Assembly (NCBI GenBank): GCA_045636125.1
Contig: JAZTWX010000004.1
Coordinates: 1-46,372, forward strand
Direction: 5' to 3'
Source of the DNA: HGM04593 sp045636125
GTDB taxonomy: Bacteria > Bacteroidota > Bacteroidia > Bacteroidales > Bacteroidaceae
Length of the DNA: 46,372 nucleotides
Shown here: positions 32,311-41,522 of the stretch, piece after piece
Layout of the letters: each line of letters starts with the position of its first letter
How positions within the stretch are numbered: the stretch's first letter is position 1
Made by a program: the position numbers and the translations under genes
The notes under the pieces: generated by a model
Database searches by the model: none
What the model was told of the DNA's origin: nothing
The model's input: only the letters and a program-made list of their open reading frames with translations

Positions 32311-33843
32311 TTATTTTTCTCCATTCTTTACAGCCTGTAACAAAGCGCGCATTTCATTGAGCAGCGCGCTGTTATCCGCTGCCACATTCACTTTCTCGCC
32401 TTGCGCACGCATATCGAAAAGCTGCGGTTGCTGCGAATATCCCGTTTCAATGCGAGGCCCCCACGGCACAATTGCCGGGCCACCCTTCGGCTCAATATAT
32501 TTCCAGTCGCGGGTTCTTATCGAGAGCGTGTGGTTCGATGCTTGCGACACCACAAAGGGGCGTTCCTCGCCACCCTTCCCAAGCCACGATGCCAGGTAAT
32601 TGCCACCGTCGGGCGCTGCCGTAGCGGGTAATTCCACCCCTGTCAACGCAGCCATCACAGGCAAAAAATCGACCTGCGAGATAAGTGCATCGTTACTGCC
32701 GCCACGCTCTACCAAGCGAGGGTGCGACACAATAAAAGGCACCCTTGTACCACCCTCATAGGCACTGTATTTGCCACCGCGCAGAGAAGCCGTGGGCGAG
32801 TGTTCGCCAAGCAGCTCTTCGGCACGGTCGTCGTAACCGTCATCGGCCACTGGGCCGTTGTCGCTCGTAAGTATTATAAGGGTATTATCGAGCAGCCCAC
32901 ACTCGTGCAAAGCATCCACAAGTTGCCCCACCGACCAGTCGAACTGGGCAATTGCATCGCCCCTCAGCCCCATACTGCTCGCCCCCCTGAAACGCTCGTG
33001 GGGGAAACGCGGAACGTGGATGTCGTTAGCGGCAAAATATATGAAAAAGCGCCCATCGCTATGCTCGCGTATAAAGTTCACAGCACGCGCTGTAATTGAG
33101 TCGGCAATATTTTCGTCTTTCCACAACGCAGTGCCACCGCCCTTCATATAACCTATTCGCCCTATTCCATTTACTATAGACATATTATGCCCGTGGCTCG
33201 ACTTCAGGTTATACAGCAGTTCGGGATTATCCTTTCCCGTGGGTTCCCCGTCGAAATTCGCCTTGTAGCTAACCTCGATGGGCGCCGACGGGTCGTGCCC
33301 CGCCACTCTGCCATTCTCAATGAACACACAAGGTACCCTGTCGGCCGTAGCCGCCATAATATAATGCTCGTCAAAACCAATGTCTGCCGGTGACGGTGAC
33401 ACAAAATCATTCCAATCCTGCCCGCCTGTCACGCTGCCAAGGCCAAGATGCCATTTTCCGAACGCCGCCGTGCGGTAACCGGCCTCCTTGAAGACATCGG
33501 CAACGGTCACCGTTCCGGAGTCGATAATCATCGCAGCATTGCCCGCTGCAACGTCGGTACCCTCGCGCCTCCAGGCATACTCTCCGGTGAGCAACGAATA
33601 GCGCGAAGGGGTGCTGGTGGAAGCCACGCTATATGCATTCGCGCACCACACGCCACTATCACGCAACTTATTGATGTTAGGGGTTTTAACACCAACAGCA
33701 CCATTACATCCAATGTCGCCATAGCCCAAATCGTCGGCATATATAAGCAGAACATTTGGGCGCGCCTCCGGTGCATCGTCGGCAAGCGGTTGCATCGACG
33801 ACATAAGAGCCATAGCACAAAGTGAAATTCCCGAAAATCCCAT
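32311..33843 (-). CDS. Arylsulfatase-like sulfatase, serine type
   Basis: A 510-residue S1-family sulfatase. VLLIYADDLGYGDIGCNG gives the metal-binding Asp pair. The active site STPSRYSLLTG is the S-x-P-x-R form, in which Ser is converted to formylglycine by an anaerobic radical-SAM maturase. LTSDNGPV supplies further metal ligands, and GGKYSAYEGGTRVPFIV is typical. A short hydrophobic N-terminus after the ATG at 33843 suggests export. I rejected the upstream TTG at 33864 because promoter-like sequence overlaps it. Sulfated host glycans or polysaccharides are the probable substrates. The maturase is not in this window. Confidence 0.92.
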   Translation of the reverse strand: MGFSGISLCAMALMSSMQPLADDAPEARPNVLLIYADDLGYGDIGCNGAVGVKTPNINKLRDSGVWCANAYSVASTSTPSRYSLLTGEYAWRREGTDVAAGNAAMIIDSGTVTVADVFKEAGYRTAAFGKWHLGLGSVTGGQDWNDFVSPSPADIGFDEHYIMAATADRVPCVFIENGRVAGHDPSAPIEVSYKANFDGEPTGKDNPELLYNLKSSHGHNMSIVNGIGRIGYMKGGGTALWKDENIADSITARAVNFIREHSDGRFFIYFAANDIHVPRFPHERFRGASSMGLRGDAIAQFDWSVGQLVDALHECGLLDNTLIILTSDNGPVADDGYDDRAEELLGEHSPTASLRGGKYSAYEGGTRVPFIVSHPRLVERGGSNDALISQVDFLPVMAALTGVELPATAAPDGGNYLASWLGKGGEERPFVVSQASNHTLSIRTRDWKYIEPKGGPAIVPWGPRIETGYSQQPQLFDMRAQGEKVNVAADNSALLNEMRALLQAVKNGEK

Positions 33844-33883
33844 AAAAAAAATCAAATGTAACAAGGAGCCTGTAAAAGCAATG

Positions 33884-33917
33884 CGAATATAAATAAAAAT
33901 CTTTGATTTTCAGCAAA
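33884..33917 (-). promoter_or_regulatory. Promoter of the sulfatase-helicase operon
   Basis: -7 TATATTCG (33884-33891) with -33 TTTG at 33914-33917, spacing 22 bases, on the minus strand. A second -7-like TACATTTG at 33853-33860 would leave almost no leader. Confidence 0.5.
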
Positions 33918-33985
33918 AATGCCAAAAACCAACACTCCGCGCACTAATTCTGCCAAAATGACACAATAATTAATATAAAAAAGAG

Positions 33986-33993
33986 TACCTTTG
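33986..33993 (+). promoter_or_regulatory. -7 box of the grpE-dnaJ operon
   Basis: TACCTTTG, giving a leader of about 70 bases before the grpE ATG. No CIRCE inverted repeat was seen nearby. Confidence 0.6.
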
Positions 33994-34066
33994 CCGAAAT
34001 TTATGCCAAAAACCCCTTTGGCAAGCTATTTGTTACATATTCAATAAACAAAATACAGGAGAAATT

Positions 34067-34624
34067 ATGAGCGAGATGAAAGATAAAGAGATTAACGAAG
34101 AGACAATAAACGAAACAAACACCAACGAGGAGACACAGCAGCCCGTTGAGCTCACCGCCGAGGAACAATTACAGAAAGAGCTCGACGAAGCCAACGAGAA
34201 GATTGCCTCACTCGAGGACAAATACCTGCGCCAGGCAGCCGAGTTCGACAACTACCGCAAGCGCACAATGAAGGAGAAAGCCGAGCTTATAAAGAACGGC
34301 GGCGAGAGAGCAATTGAGTCAATCCTCCCCGTGCTCGACGATTTTGAGCGCGCAATAGAGAATATGTCAAAAGACGAAAAGTCGGCCGATGTGCTCACCG
34401 GTGTAGAGCTCATCTACAACAAATTCGTGGGCATTCTAAAACAGAACGGTCTCGAAAAGATTGAGGCAGCGGGAGAGGACTTCAACACCGACTACCACGA
34501 AGCCATTGCCCTCGTGCCCACCCCCGACGAGTCGCTCAAAGGCAAGGTGCTCGACTGCATACAGACCGGATACACACTTAACGAAAAAGTAATACGCCAC
34601 GCAAAAGTTGCTGTTGGCGAATAA
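34067..34624 (+). CDS. grpE: Nucleotide exchange factor GrpE
   Basis: A 185-residue co-chaperone that releases ADP from DnaK. An acidic, low-complexity N-terminus (about 1-40) is followed by the long coiled coil (QLQKELDEANEKIASLEDKY), the conserved AAEFDNYRKRTMKE, and the C-terminal beta domain with the signature YTLNEKVIRHAKVAV. It lies 8 bases before dnaJ; dnaK is not in the window. Intact, of usual length. Confidence 0.96.
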   Translation: MSEMKDKEINEETINETNTNEETQQPVELTAEEQLQKELDEANEKIASLEDKYLRQAAEFDNYRKRTMKEKAELIKNGGERAIESILPVLDDFERAIENMSKDEKSADVLTGVELIYNKFVGILKQNGLEKIEAAGEDFNTDYHEAIALVPTPDESLKGKVLDCIQTGYTLNEKVIRHAKVAVGE

Positions 34625-34632
34625 ATAGAACT

Positions 34633-35787
34633 ATGGCAAAAAGAGATTACTATGAAGTGCTGGGCGTCGACAGAAGCGCATCGGCAGCAGAAATAAAGAA
34701 AGCGTATCGTAAGAAAGCGATTGAATACCACCCCGACAAGAACCCCGGTGACAAAGAGGCCGAGGAGAAGTTCAAGGAGGCGGCCGAGGCGTACAGCGTG
34801 CTCAGCGACGCCGACAAGAAGGCGCGTTACGACCAGTATGGCTTCGAGGGAGTCAGCGGCGCAGCAGGCGGCGCGGGCGGCTTCGGCGCAGGAATGGATA
34901 TGAACGACATCTTCTCAATGTTCGGCGATATCTTCGGTGGCGGTGGAGGTTTCAGCGGCTTCGGAGGTTTCGGCGGTGGCCGCAGCTCGGGCCCTGCACG
35001 TTTCCGCGGCAGCGACCTGCGCGTGAAAGTAAAGCTCACCCTGCAGGAGATTGCCAACGGAGTAACAAAGAAATTCAAGCTCAAAAAGAACGTAGCCTGC
35101 CAGCACTGTGGCGGCAGCGGAGCCGAGGGCAACGCAATGGAGACCTGCCCCGAGTGTGGAGGAACAGGCCGCGTAGTGCGCACACAGCAAAGTTTCTTTG
35201 GTATGATGCGCAGCGAGGTTGCCTGCACACGCTGTAACGGAACAGGTAAAATAATAAAGAACAAATGTAAGCACTGCGGCGGCGAAGGCGTTGTAATGGG
35301 CGAGGAAGTTGTGGAGATACAGATTCCCGCAGGCGTAGCCGACGGTATGCAGCTCTCAATGCGCGGCAAAGGCAACGCAGGCAAGCACAACGGCATAAAC
35401 GGCGACCTCCTGATACAGGTCGAGGAGGAGAAACACCCCGAACTCGTACGCGACGAAAACGACCTCATCTACAGCCTCCTGCTCGACATCCCCACCGCAA
35501 CCCTCGGCGGTGTGGCCGAAATACCCACCATCGACGGCAAGGCAAAGGTAACCATCGACGCAGGAACACAGCCCGGCAAAGTATTGCGTCTGCGCGGCAA
35601 GGGACTCCCCTCGCTCAACGGTTACGGCAAGGGCGACATTGTAGTGAACATCAGCGTCTACATTCCCGAGTCACTCTCGAAAGACGAGAAAAAGGCAATG
35701 GAAAAATTCAAGGAATCGGACAATTTCCGCCCCAGCGAGAGCATAAGAGAGCAGATATTCCGCCGCTTCCGTAATTTCTTCGATTAA
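34633..35787 (+). CDS. dnaJ: Chaperone DnaJ
   Basis: A 384-residue Hsp40. The J domain has the YHPDKNP motif that stimulates the DnaK ATPase, followed by a Gly/Phe-rich linker (about 75-125). The zinc domain has four CxxCxGxG repeats (CQHCGG, CPECGG, CTRCNG, CKHCGG; about 155-225), then the substrate-binding C-terminal domains and dimer region. It shares an operon with grpE and is followed 11 bases later by folC. Confidence 0.97.
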   Translation: MAKRDYYEVLGVDRSASAAEIKKAYRKKAIEYHPDKNPGDKEAEEKFKEAAEAYSVLSDADKKARYDQYGFEGVSGAAGGAGGFGAGMDMNDIFSMFGDIFGGGGGFSGFGGFGGGRSSGPARFRGSDLRVKVKLTLQEIANGVTKKFKLKKNVACQHCGGSGAEGNAMETCPECGGTGRVVRTQQSFFGMMRSEVACTRCNGTGKIIKNKCKHCGGEGVVMGEEVVEIQIPAGVADGMQLSMRGKGNAGKHNGINGDLLIQVEEEKHPELVRDENDLIYSLLLDIPTATLGGVAEIPTIDGKAKVTIDAGTQPGKVLRLRGKGLPSLNGYGKGDIVVNISVYIPESLSKDEKKAMEKFKESDNFRPSESIREQIFRRFRNFFD

Positions 35788-35798
35788 TATTATAATAT

Positions 35799-37100
35799 AT
35801 GACATACGACGAAACTGTCGATTACCTTTTTAACTGCGCACCGCCCTTCCAGCAAGTAGGCGGTGCCGGTTACAAAGAGGGGTTGGCAAACACCATAGCA
35901 CTCGACAATCACCTGGGCAACCCCCACCGCCGTTACCGCACCATTCACGTTGCAGGAACCAACGGCAAAGGCTCCACATCGCACACCCTTGCCGCCATAC
36001 TGCAAGAGAACGGCTACAAGGTGGGCCTCTACACATCGCCTCACCTCATTGATTTCCGCGAGCGCATAAGAGTAAACGGCAAGCCCGCCGACAAACAGTT
36101 CGTCATAGATTTTGTAGAGAGGGAACGCCCCTTCTTCGAGCCGTTGCAGCCATCGTTCTTCGAGCTCACCACAGCAATGGCATTCACCTATTTTGCGCAG
36201 GAGAAAGTAGATGTTGCAATAATTGAGGTGGGGCTTGGCGGCCGCCTCGACTGCACCAATATAATATCCCCCTGTGCAAGCATAATCACAAACATCAGCC
36301 TCGACCACACACAGTTCCTGGGCGACACCATTGAAAAGATTGCAGCCGAAAAGGCAGGAATAATAAAACCCGGCACGCCGGTCATCATTGGAGAGGCAAC
36401 ACCAGCCACACGAAAAATATTTACAGAGAAGGCGCAAGCCTGCAACGCGCCCATAATTTTCGCCGAGGACGAGCCTGCCATTCTCAACGCGCAGGAAACA
36501 GCACAAGGCATAGAATACACAACAACAAATTACGGCACATTATTGGGAGAATTACGCGGTAGCTACCAGATAAAGAACACCGCCACCATACTCACCGCAC
36601 TGCAGATATTGATAAAAAATGGTTACACAATAACCGCCGACAGCGTGCAAAGAGCCTTCCCCCGAGTATGCAGCCTCACAGGCTTCATGGGTCGTTGGCA
36701 GACAATAAGCGACAACCCACGCACAGTGTGCGACGCAGGCCACAACACCGGCGGCATCGAGCACATTGCACGCCAGCTGTCGGCTACCAGTTGCGACACC
36801 CTGCGCATAGTGTTCGGTATGGTTAGCGACAAGGACATAAGCACCGTGCTGTCGATGATGCCCCGCAACGCCCGCTACTATTTCACACAAGCAAGCATAA
36901 AACGCGCTATGCCCGCCGACGAGCTACGAACTAAAGCCGCCGAGCACGGGCTCAACGGCAGCAGCTACCCCACCGTAGCCCGGGCAGTCGCCGCAGCACG
37001 CAGCGAAGCAACGGCCAACGACTTTATTTTCATTGGCGGCAGCTGCTTCATTGTAGCCGACCTTCTCGCAGGCATCGATTGCGGCAGCATCGAAGCATAA
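35799..37100 (+). CDS. folC: Folylpolyglutamate/dihydrofolate synthase
   Basis: A 433-residue Mur-ligase-type enzyme that adds glutamate to (dihydro)folates. The P-loop is HVAGTNGKGSTSH (about 48-60). Further Mur-ligase motifs are FFELTTAMAFTYF and EVGLGGRLDCTN; NISLDHTQFLG has the metal-linked His, and the C-terminal domain has VCDAGHNTGG. It follows dnaJ closely and is likely the last gene of that operon. No T-run terminator is evident after it. Confidence 0.95.
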   Translation: MTYDETVDYLFNCAPPFQQVGGAGYKEGLANTIALDNHLGNPHRRYRTIHVAGTNGKGSTSHTLAAILQENGYKVGLYTSPHLIDFRERIRVNGKPADKQFVIDFVERERPFFEPLQPSFFELTTAMAFTYFAQEKVDVAIIEVGLGGRLDCTNIISPCASIITNISLDHTQFLGDTIEKIAAEKAGIIKPGTPVIIGEATPATRKIFTEKAQACNAPIIFAEDEPAILNAQETAQGIEYTTTNYGTLLGELRGSYQIKNTATILTALQILIKNGYTITADSVQRAFPRVCSLTGFMGRWQTISDNPRTVCDAGHNTGGIEHIARQLSATSCDTLRIVFGMVSDKDISTVLSMMPRNARYYFTQASIKRAMPADELRTKAAEHGLNGSSYPTVARAVAAARSEATANDFIFIGGSCFIVADLLAGIDCGSIEA

Positions 37101-37424
37101 AAGCGCGTAACGCGCAAAGCAGCAAACAATTACAGCACCCCACCCGCACCCGGCAGGCTTGCCGTGACGGGCGAGCGTGAGCTATGAGCGAACATCCGGT
37201 CCTCTGGTTTGCCCCGCCAAACGCCACACAAAAAACAGGCCGGCCACCCACGCCGCGCAATTATCTCACAAAATTTCTTTTCTTTTTACTTTGCGGGAAA
37301 ACATATTTTTATTTTATTTGCATTATTATATCGCAAAAAAGGCAAAAGTGCGTCGGAACCGCTCACGCAGCACCCGCACAGCCCGCCATTTTTGCACGAA
37401 AAAACTTATAACCGCAAGTAAAAT
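37101..37424. other. Intergenic region between folC and galM, nothing recognised
   Basis: The first 160 bases are unusually GC-rich with small hairpins (GCGCG-TAA-CGCGC at 37103-37115; GGCA/TGCC near 37152-37164). The second half is AT-rich and should hold the galM promoter, but no clear TAnnTTTG was found. Overlapping ORFs of 70-83 codons are repetitive shadows. A structured RNA in the GC-rich part is possible but unsupported. Confidence 0.4.
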
Positions 37425-38507
37425 ATGAGCTGTACAGAAAACTTATCGCAATTGAAAGCCGCCGACTTCAAAAAGACAGTCGATGGCAAAGAAACAGCGC
37501 TGTTCATCCTTAAAAACAAACAGGGCAGCGAAGTGGCAATAACCAACTACGGAGGCGCCATCTGCACCATTATGGTACCCGACAAGAACGGCAACTACGC
37601 CAATGTCATCCAGGGACACGACAGCATCGACAACCTCCTCGCAAGCCCCGAGCCCTTCTTGAGCACACTCGTCGGCCGCTACGGCAACCGCATCTGCAAA
37701 GGAAAGTTCACCATCGAGGGCAAAGAGTACCAGTTGGCAATAAACAACGGCCCCAACCACCTTCACGGTGGCCCCACAGGCTTCCACGCCCGTGTTTGGG
37801 ACGCAGAGCAGACCGACGCACAGACACTTAAACTGCACTACACATCGGCTCATATGGAGGAAGGTTTCCCCGGTGAGTTGGACATTAACGTAGAGTATGC
37901 CTGGAGCGACGACAATGAGCTCAAAATCACATACAAGGCAACAACCGACCGTGCAACAATCGTTAACCTCACAAGCCACGGCTTCTTCTCACTTTCGGGC
38001 ATTGCCAACCCCACAGCTACAATCGACAACCTTATTTGCGAAATAAACGCCGACTTCTTCGTGCCCATCGACGACACATCGGTACCCTACGGCACCATTG
38101 CCCCCGTCAAAGGCACTGCATTCGACTTTACAACTCCCACCGAGGTTGGCGCACGCATCGACGCCGACGAGGAGCAGATTAAACACGGCGCAGGCTACGA
38201 CCACTGCTACGTTCTCAACAAGAAAGAGGTGGGCGAGCTCAGCTTCGCAGCAAAAGTAACCGAGCCCGTGAGCGGCCGCACAATGGAGGTATACACCACC
38301 GAGCCCGGTGTTCAGGTCTACACATCGAACTGGCACAGCGGCTTTGCAGGCTGGCAGGGAGCAACATTCCCCAAACGCAGCGCCATCTGTTTCGAGGCAC
38401 AGCACTTCCCCGATTCTCCCAACCGCGCACACTTCCCCAGCACTGTGCTCAAACCCGGCGAGGAGTATTCACAGATTACCGTTTATAAATTTGGAGTAGA
38501 AAAATAA
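37425..38507 (+). CDS. galM: Aldose 1-epimerase (galactose mutarotase)
   Basis: A 360-residue enzyme interconverting alpha and beta anomers of galactose or glucose. Visible are GRYGNRICKGKF, the His motif NHLHGGPTGFHARVWD, NLTSHGFFSLSG, and the C-terminal base region ICFEAQHFPDSPN with the catalytic Glu. No clear signal peptide, so cytosolic. It opens the galM-permease-galK operon, 35 bases before the permease gene. Length and motifs are complete. Confidence 0.94.
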   Translation: MSCTENLSQLKAADFKKTVDGKETALFILKNKQGSEVAITNYGGAICTIMVPDKNGNYANVIQGHDSIDNLLASPEPFLSTLVGRYGNRICKGKFTIEGKEYQLAINNGPNHLHGGPTGFHARVWDAEQTDAQTLKLHYTSAHMEEGFPGELDINVEYAWSDDNELKITYKATTDRATIVNLTSHGFFSLSGIANPTATIDNLICEINADFFVPIDDTSVPYGTIAPVKGTAFDFTTPTEVGARIDADEEQIKHGAGYDHCYVLNKKEVGELSFAAKVTEPVSGRTMEVYTTEPGVQVYTSNWHSGFAGWQGATFPKRSAICFEAQHFPDSPNRAHFPSTVLKPGEEYSQITVYKFGVEK

Positions 38508-38542
38508 ACTTTATTTATATAACAAATTAAAAAAAACACATT

Positions 38543-39805
38543 ATGAGTAATCAAAAGAAACAATGGGGAGCCATCATAGTAATGATTGCGCTCTTCGCAA
38601 TGATTGCCTTCGTGACCAACCTGTGTACACCTATGGCAACCATCATCAAGAACCAGGGTCCCATTTCAAACGTGCTTGCGCAGATTGGTAACTATGGTAA
38701 CTTCGTTGCTTACCTCGTTATGGGTATTCCCGCAGGTATGCTCATTTCAAAATTCGGTTACAAGAAGACCGCTCTTATCGGTCTTGCAGTAGGTGCAGCC
38801 GGCATCCTCATCCAGTGGTTCAGCGGCCAGTTGGATGTTGAGCAGAACCTCGGCCTCGTGTTCGGTGTATACCTTGTTGGTGCATTCATCGCAGGTCTTT
38901 GTATGTGCATCCTCAACTGCGTTGTAAACCCTATGCTCAACCTCTTGGGCGGTGGCGGTAACAGCGGTAACCAGCTCATCCAAATCGGTGGTGTGTTCAA
39001 CTCTTCAGCAGCTGTAGCTTGCTACATCCTTATGGGTGCACTCATCTCTGACGCTACAAAAGCAAAGATTGCCGACGCTACTCCCGCTCTTATGATCGCT
39101 CTCGCCATCTTCGTGATTGCGTTCATCGTTATTATGTTCACAAAAATCGAAGAGCCCGAGCAGGCTCCCGTTGAGTTGAGCGCTATCAAGGGTGCCATGA
39201 GCTACCGTCACTTCGCACTCGGTGCTTTGGCCATCTTCTTGTATATGGGTATCGAGGTTGGTGTTCCCAACTTCGTTCAGCAGTACCTCATTGCCGACGG
39301 CATCCCCGCAGGTACAGTAGGTATGCTCGTTGCCGTATACTGGTTTATGATGCTCATCGGCCGTTTCGTTGGTGCCAGCATCGGTAGCAAGGTATCAAGC
39401 CGCGCTATGATCACAACCGTATCTATCGCAACCCTCGCACTCGTACTCTTCGGTATGTATGCTCCCACCGATATCATCGTAGCATTCCCCGGTGTAGATT
39501 GGGGCCAGCTCACACTCATCTGGCAGAACATCCCCGTAGGTATCTTCGCATTCCTTTTGGTAGGTCTCTGCACATCGGTTATGTGGGGTGCAATCTTCAA
39601 TATGGCAGTTGAGGGCTTGGGCAAATACACAGCTATCGCTTCAGGTATCTTCATGACAATGGTATTCGGTTGCGCCGTAATGATGGCTATCCAGGCTGCT
39701 GTTGCCGACGCAACAAACTACATCACCAGCTTCTGGGTTGTAATCTTCTGCGCTGCATACCTCTTGTTCTACGCACTTGTAGGTTCTAAACCCGCAAAGA
39801 AATAA
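38543..39805 (+). CDS. MFS sugar permease, FucP/GluP type
   Basis: A 420-residue inner-membrane symporter with about 12 hydrophobic segments. It resembles the FHS (fucose-galactose-glucose/H+ symporter) branch: AFVTNLCTPMATIIK in helix 1, GIPAGMLISKFGYKKTALIG in the helix 2-3 loop, and NPMLNLLGGGGNSGNQLIQIGGVFNS cut here by helix breaks. Its place between galM and galK points to galactose or glucose. Codon use (GGT, CGT, GTT rich) suggests strong expression. Confidence 0.87.
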   Translation: MSNQKKQWGAIIVMIALFAMIAFVTNLCTPMATIIKNQGPISNVLAQIGNYGNFVAYLVMGIPAGMLISKFGYKKTALIGLAVGAAGILIQWFSGQLDVEQNLGLVFGVYLVGAFIAGLCMCILNCVVNPMLNLLGGGGNSGNQLIQIGGVFNSSAAVACYILMGALISDATKAKIADATPALMIALAIFVIAFIVIMFTKIEEPEQAPVELSAIKGAMSYRHFALGALAIFLYMGIEVGVPNFVQQYLIADGIPAGTVGMLVAVYWFMMLIGRFVGASIGSKVSSRAMITTVSIATLALVLFGMYAPTDIIVAFPGVDWGQLTLIWQNIPVGIFAFLLVGLCTSVMWGAIFNMAVEGLGKYTAIASGIFMTMVFGCAVMMAIQAAVADATNYITSFWVVIFCAAYLLFYALVGSKPAKK

Positions 39806-39853
39806 TTTCCCGACAGTATTTTTATTAACTAACCATATAAACACTTTACAACA

Positions 39854-41008
39854 ATGGATATAGAATTTGTAAGAAGTCGTTTCATCAAACATTTCGACGG
39901 TACAACAGGTAGCATCTACGCATCACCCGGTCGCATCAACCTCATTGGCGAGCACACCGACTACAACAACGGTTTTGTATTCCCCGGTGCAGTGAACAAA
40001 GGAATTATGGCCGAGATCAAGCCCAACGGTACCGACAAGGTTTGCGCTTACTCAATCGACGAGAAGGATTATGTAGAGTTCGGTCTTAAAGAGGAGGACG
40101 CTCCCCGCGCTTCTTGGGCAAAATACATCTTCGGTGTTTGCCGTGAGATGATTAAACGCGGTGTAGACGTTAAGGGTTTCAACACTGCATTTGCAGGTGA
40201 TGTACCCCTCGGCGCAGGTATGTCTTCATCGGCAGCTTTGGAGAGCACATTCGCTTACGCAATGAACGACCTCTTCGGCGACAACAAAATCGACAAATTC
40301 GAGCTTGCAAAAGTTGGTCAGGCAACTGAGCACAACTATGTAGGCGTTAACTGCGGTATCATGGACCAGTTTGCCAGCGTATTCGGCAAGGCAGGTAGCC
40401 TCATCCGTCTCGACTGCCGCAACCTCGAGTACCAGTACTTCCCTTTCAAGCCCACAGGCTACAAACTCGTTCTTTTGAACACTTGCGTTAAACACGAGCT
40501 TGCAGGTTCACCCTACAACGAGCGTCGTTTGAGCTGCGAGCACGTAGCAGAGGTAATCAAGAGCAAGCACCCCTCAATCGACTCGTTGCGCGACGCAAGC
40601 TTCGAGATGCTCGAGGAGGTTAAAGCCGAGCTCAAGCCCGAAGATTACAGCCGTGCAAAATATGTTATCGGCGAGGTAGAGCGCGTGCTCGACGTATGTA
40701 ACGCATTGGAGGCCGGCGACTACGAGACCGTTGGTAAGAAAATGTACGAGACACACTTTGGTTTGAGCAAAGATTACGAGGTAAGCTGCGAGGAGCTCGA
40801 CTTCTTGGTAGACGTTGCCATCGACTGCGGCGTTACAGGTTCTCGTATGATGGGTGGCGGCTTCGGCGGCTGCACAATCAACCTTGTAAAAGAGGAGTTG
40901 TACGATATCTTCATCGAGAAAGCCAACGAGCGTTACAACGAGAAATACGGTAAATCTCCCAAGGTTTACGACGTTGTTATCGGTGACGGTTCACGCAAAA
41001 TCTGCTAA
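39854..41008 (+). CDS. galK: Galactokinase
   Basis: A 384-residue GHMP kinase that phosphorylates galactose at C1. The family signature GRINLIGEHTDYNNGFVFP lies at about 27-45, the ATP loop PLGAGMSSSAALE at about 117-129, and the third motif GGGFGGCTINL near the C-terminus. It is the last gene of the cluster and ends at a good terminator. galT and galE, which would complete the Leloir route, are not in this window. Confidence 0.96.
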   Translation: MDIEFVRSRFIKHFDGTTGSIYASPGRINLIGEHTDYNNGFVFPGAVNKGIMAEIKPNGTDKVCAYSIDEKDYVEFGLKEEDAPRASWAKYIFGVCREMIKRGVDVKGFNTAFAGDVPLGAGMSSSAALESTFAYAMNDLFGDNKIDKFELAKVGQATEHNYVGVNCGIMDQFASVFGKAGSLIRLDCRNLEYQYFPFKPTGYKLVLLNTCVKHELAGSPYNERRLSCEHVAEVIKSKHPSIDSLRDASFEMLEEVKAELKPEDYSRAKYVIGEVERVLDVCNALEAGDYETVGKKMYETHFGLSKDYEVSCEELDFLVDVAIDCGVTGSRMMGGGFGGCTINLVKEELYDIFIEKANERYNEKYGKSPKVYDVVIGDGSRKIC

Positions 41009-41030
41009 TCGACAAATTGGCATAAAACAG

Positions 41031-41066
41031 AATCAGAGGAGCCCGCAAGGTTCCTCTGATTTCTTT
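41031..41066 (+). terminator. Terminator after galK
   Basis: A perfect 10-bp stem AATCAGAGGA/TCCTCTGATT with an 11-base loop, followed by TCTTTT. Confidence 0.85.
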
Positions 41067-41119
41067 TATAGCTATAAGAAACATTCACCATATAACCTCC
41101 ACACTAACTACACATTTAA

Positions 41120-41428
41120 TTAAAGACCAAAGTAACAGCTAACGTATGCCGAATAATCATTCTTTGCCCCATCGGCCTCAGGCATACTCGTTCTGAAGTT
41201 AGGAGCAATCTTCACATACTTCCCAAGCTTGAATTGAGCACCCACAATTGCAGCCTGCTCATCTTTTGCAATATTCCAGTCGTTTTTCGATTCAAGTTCA
41301 TCGAAACGGGCGTAAACATCGGCCTTCTTCGTCACCTTCCACGAGGCAAACAACGAGTAACCACTCTGGACGGCACCATCTTTGTTCGAAGTATTCTGCA
41401 TAATGTTATATTCGGCACCAAGGGTAAA
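41120..41428 (-). pseudogene. C-terminal remnant of a porin paralogous to the pst porin
   Basis: About 103 codons from FTLGAEYN to the terminal YVSCYFGL align with the end of the intact porin at 18146 (shared stretches KNDWNI, KDEQAAI, GAQFKLGKYVK, SAYV). The first two thirds, including the signal peptide and start, are missing; the sequence upstream of Phe is unrelated and includes the terminator of the Na/Pi gene. No promoter or start codon is left, so it should be silent. Confidence 0.85.
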
Positions 41429-41448
41429 ATGGTTAATAAAATGTTGTA

Positions 41449-41488
41449 AAAAAGTATCGTGCCATTCTTCATACAAAGAACAGCACGA
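41449..41488 (-). terminator. Terminator of the Na/Pi cotransporter gene
   Basis: On the minus strand TCGTGCTGTTCTT pairs with AAGAATGGCACGA (11 of 13 pairs) around a short loop, followed by TACTTTTTT. It begins about 35 bases past the stop, right at the porin breakpoint. Confidence 0.75.
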
Positions 41489-41522
41489 CACATTACCTTA
41501 TAATATATATAGTAGAAAACTA

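Noticed and set aside
37101..37260. Structured RNA or tRNA in the GC-rich gap after folC
   Set aside because: No cloverleaf, anticodon arm or CCA end could be built; only small local stems.
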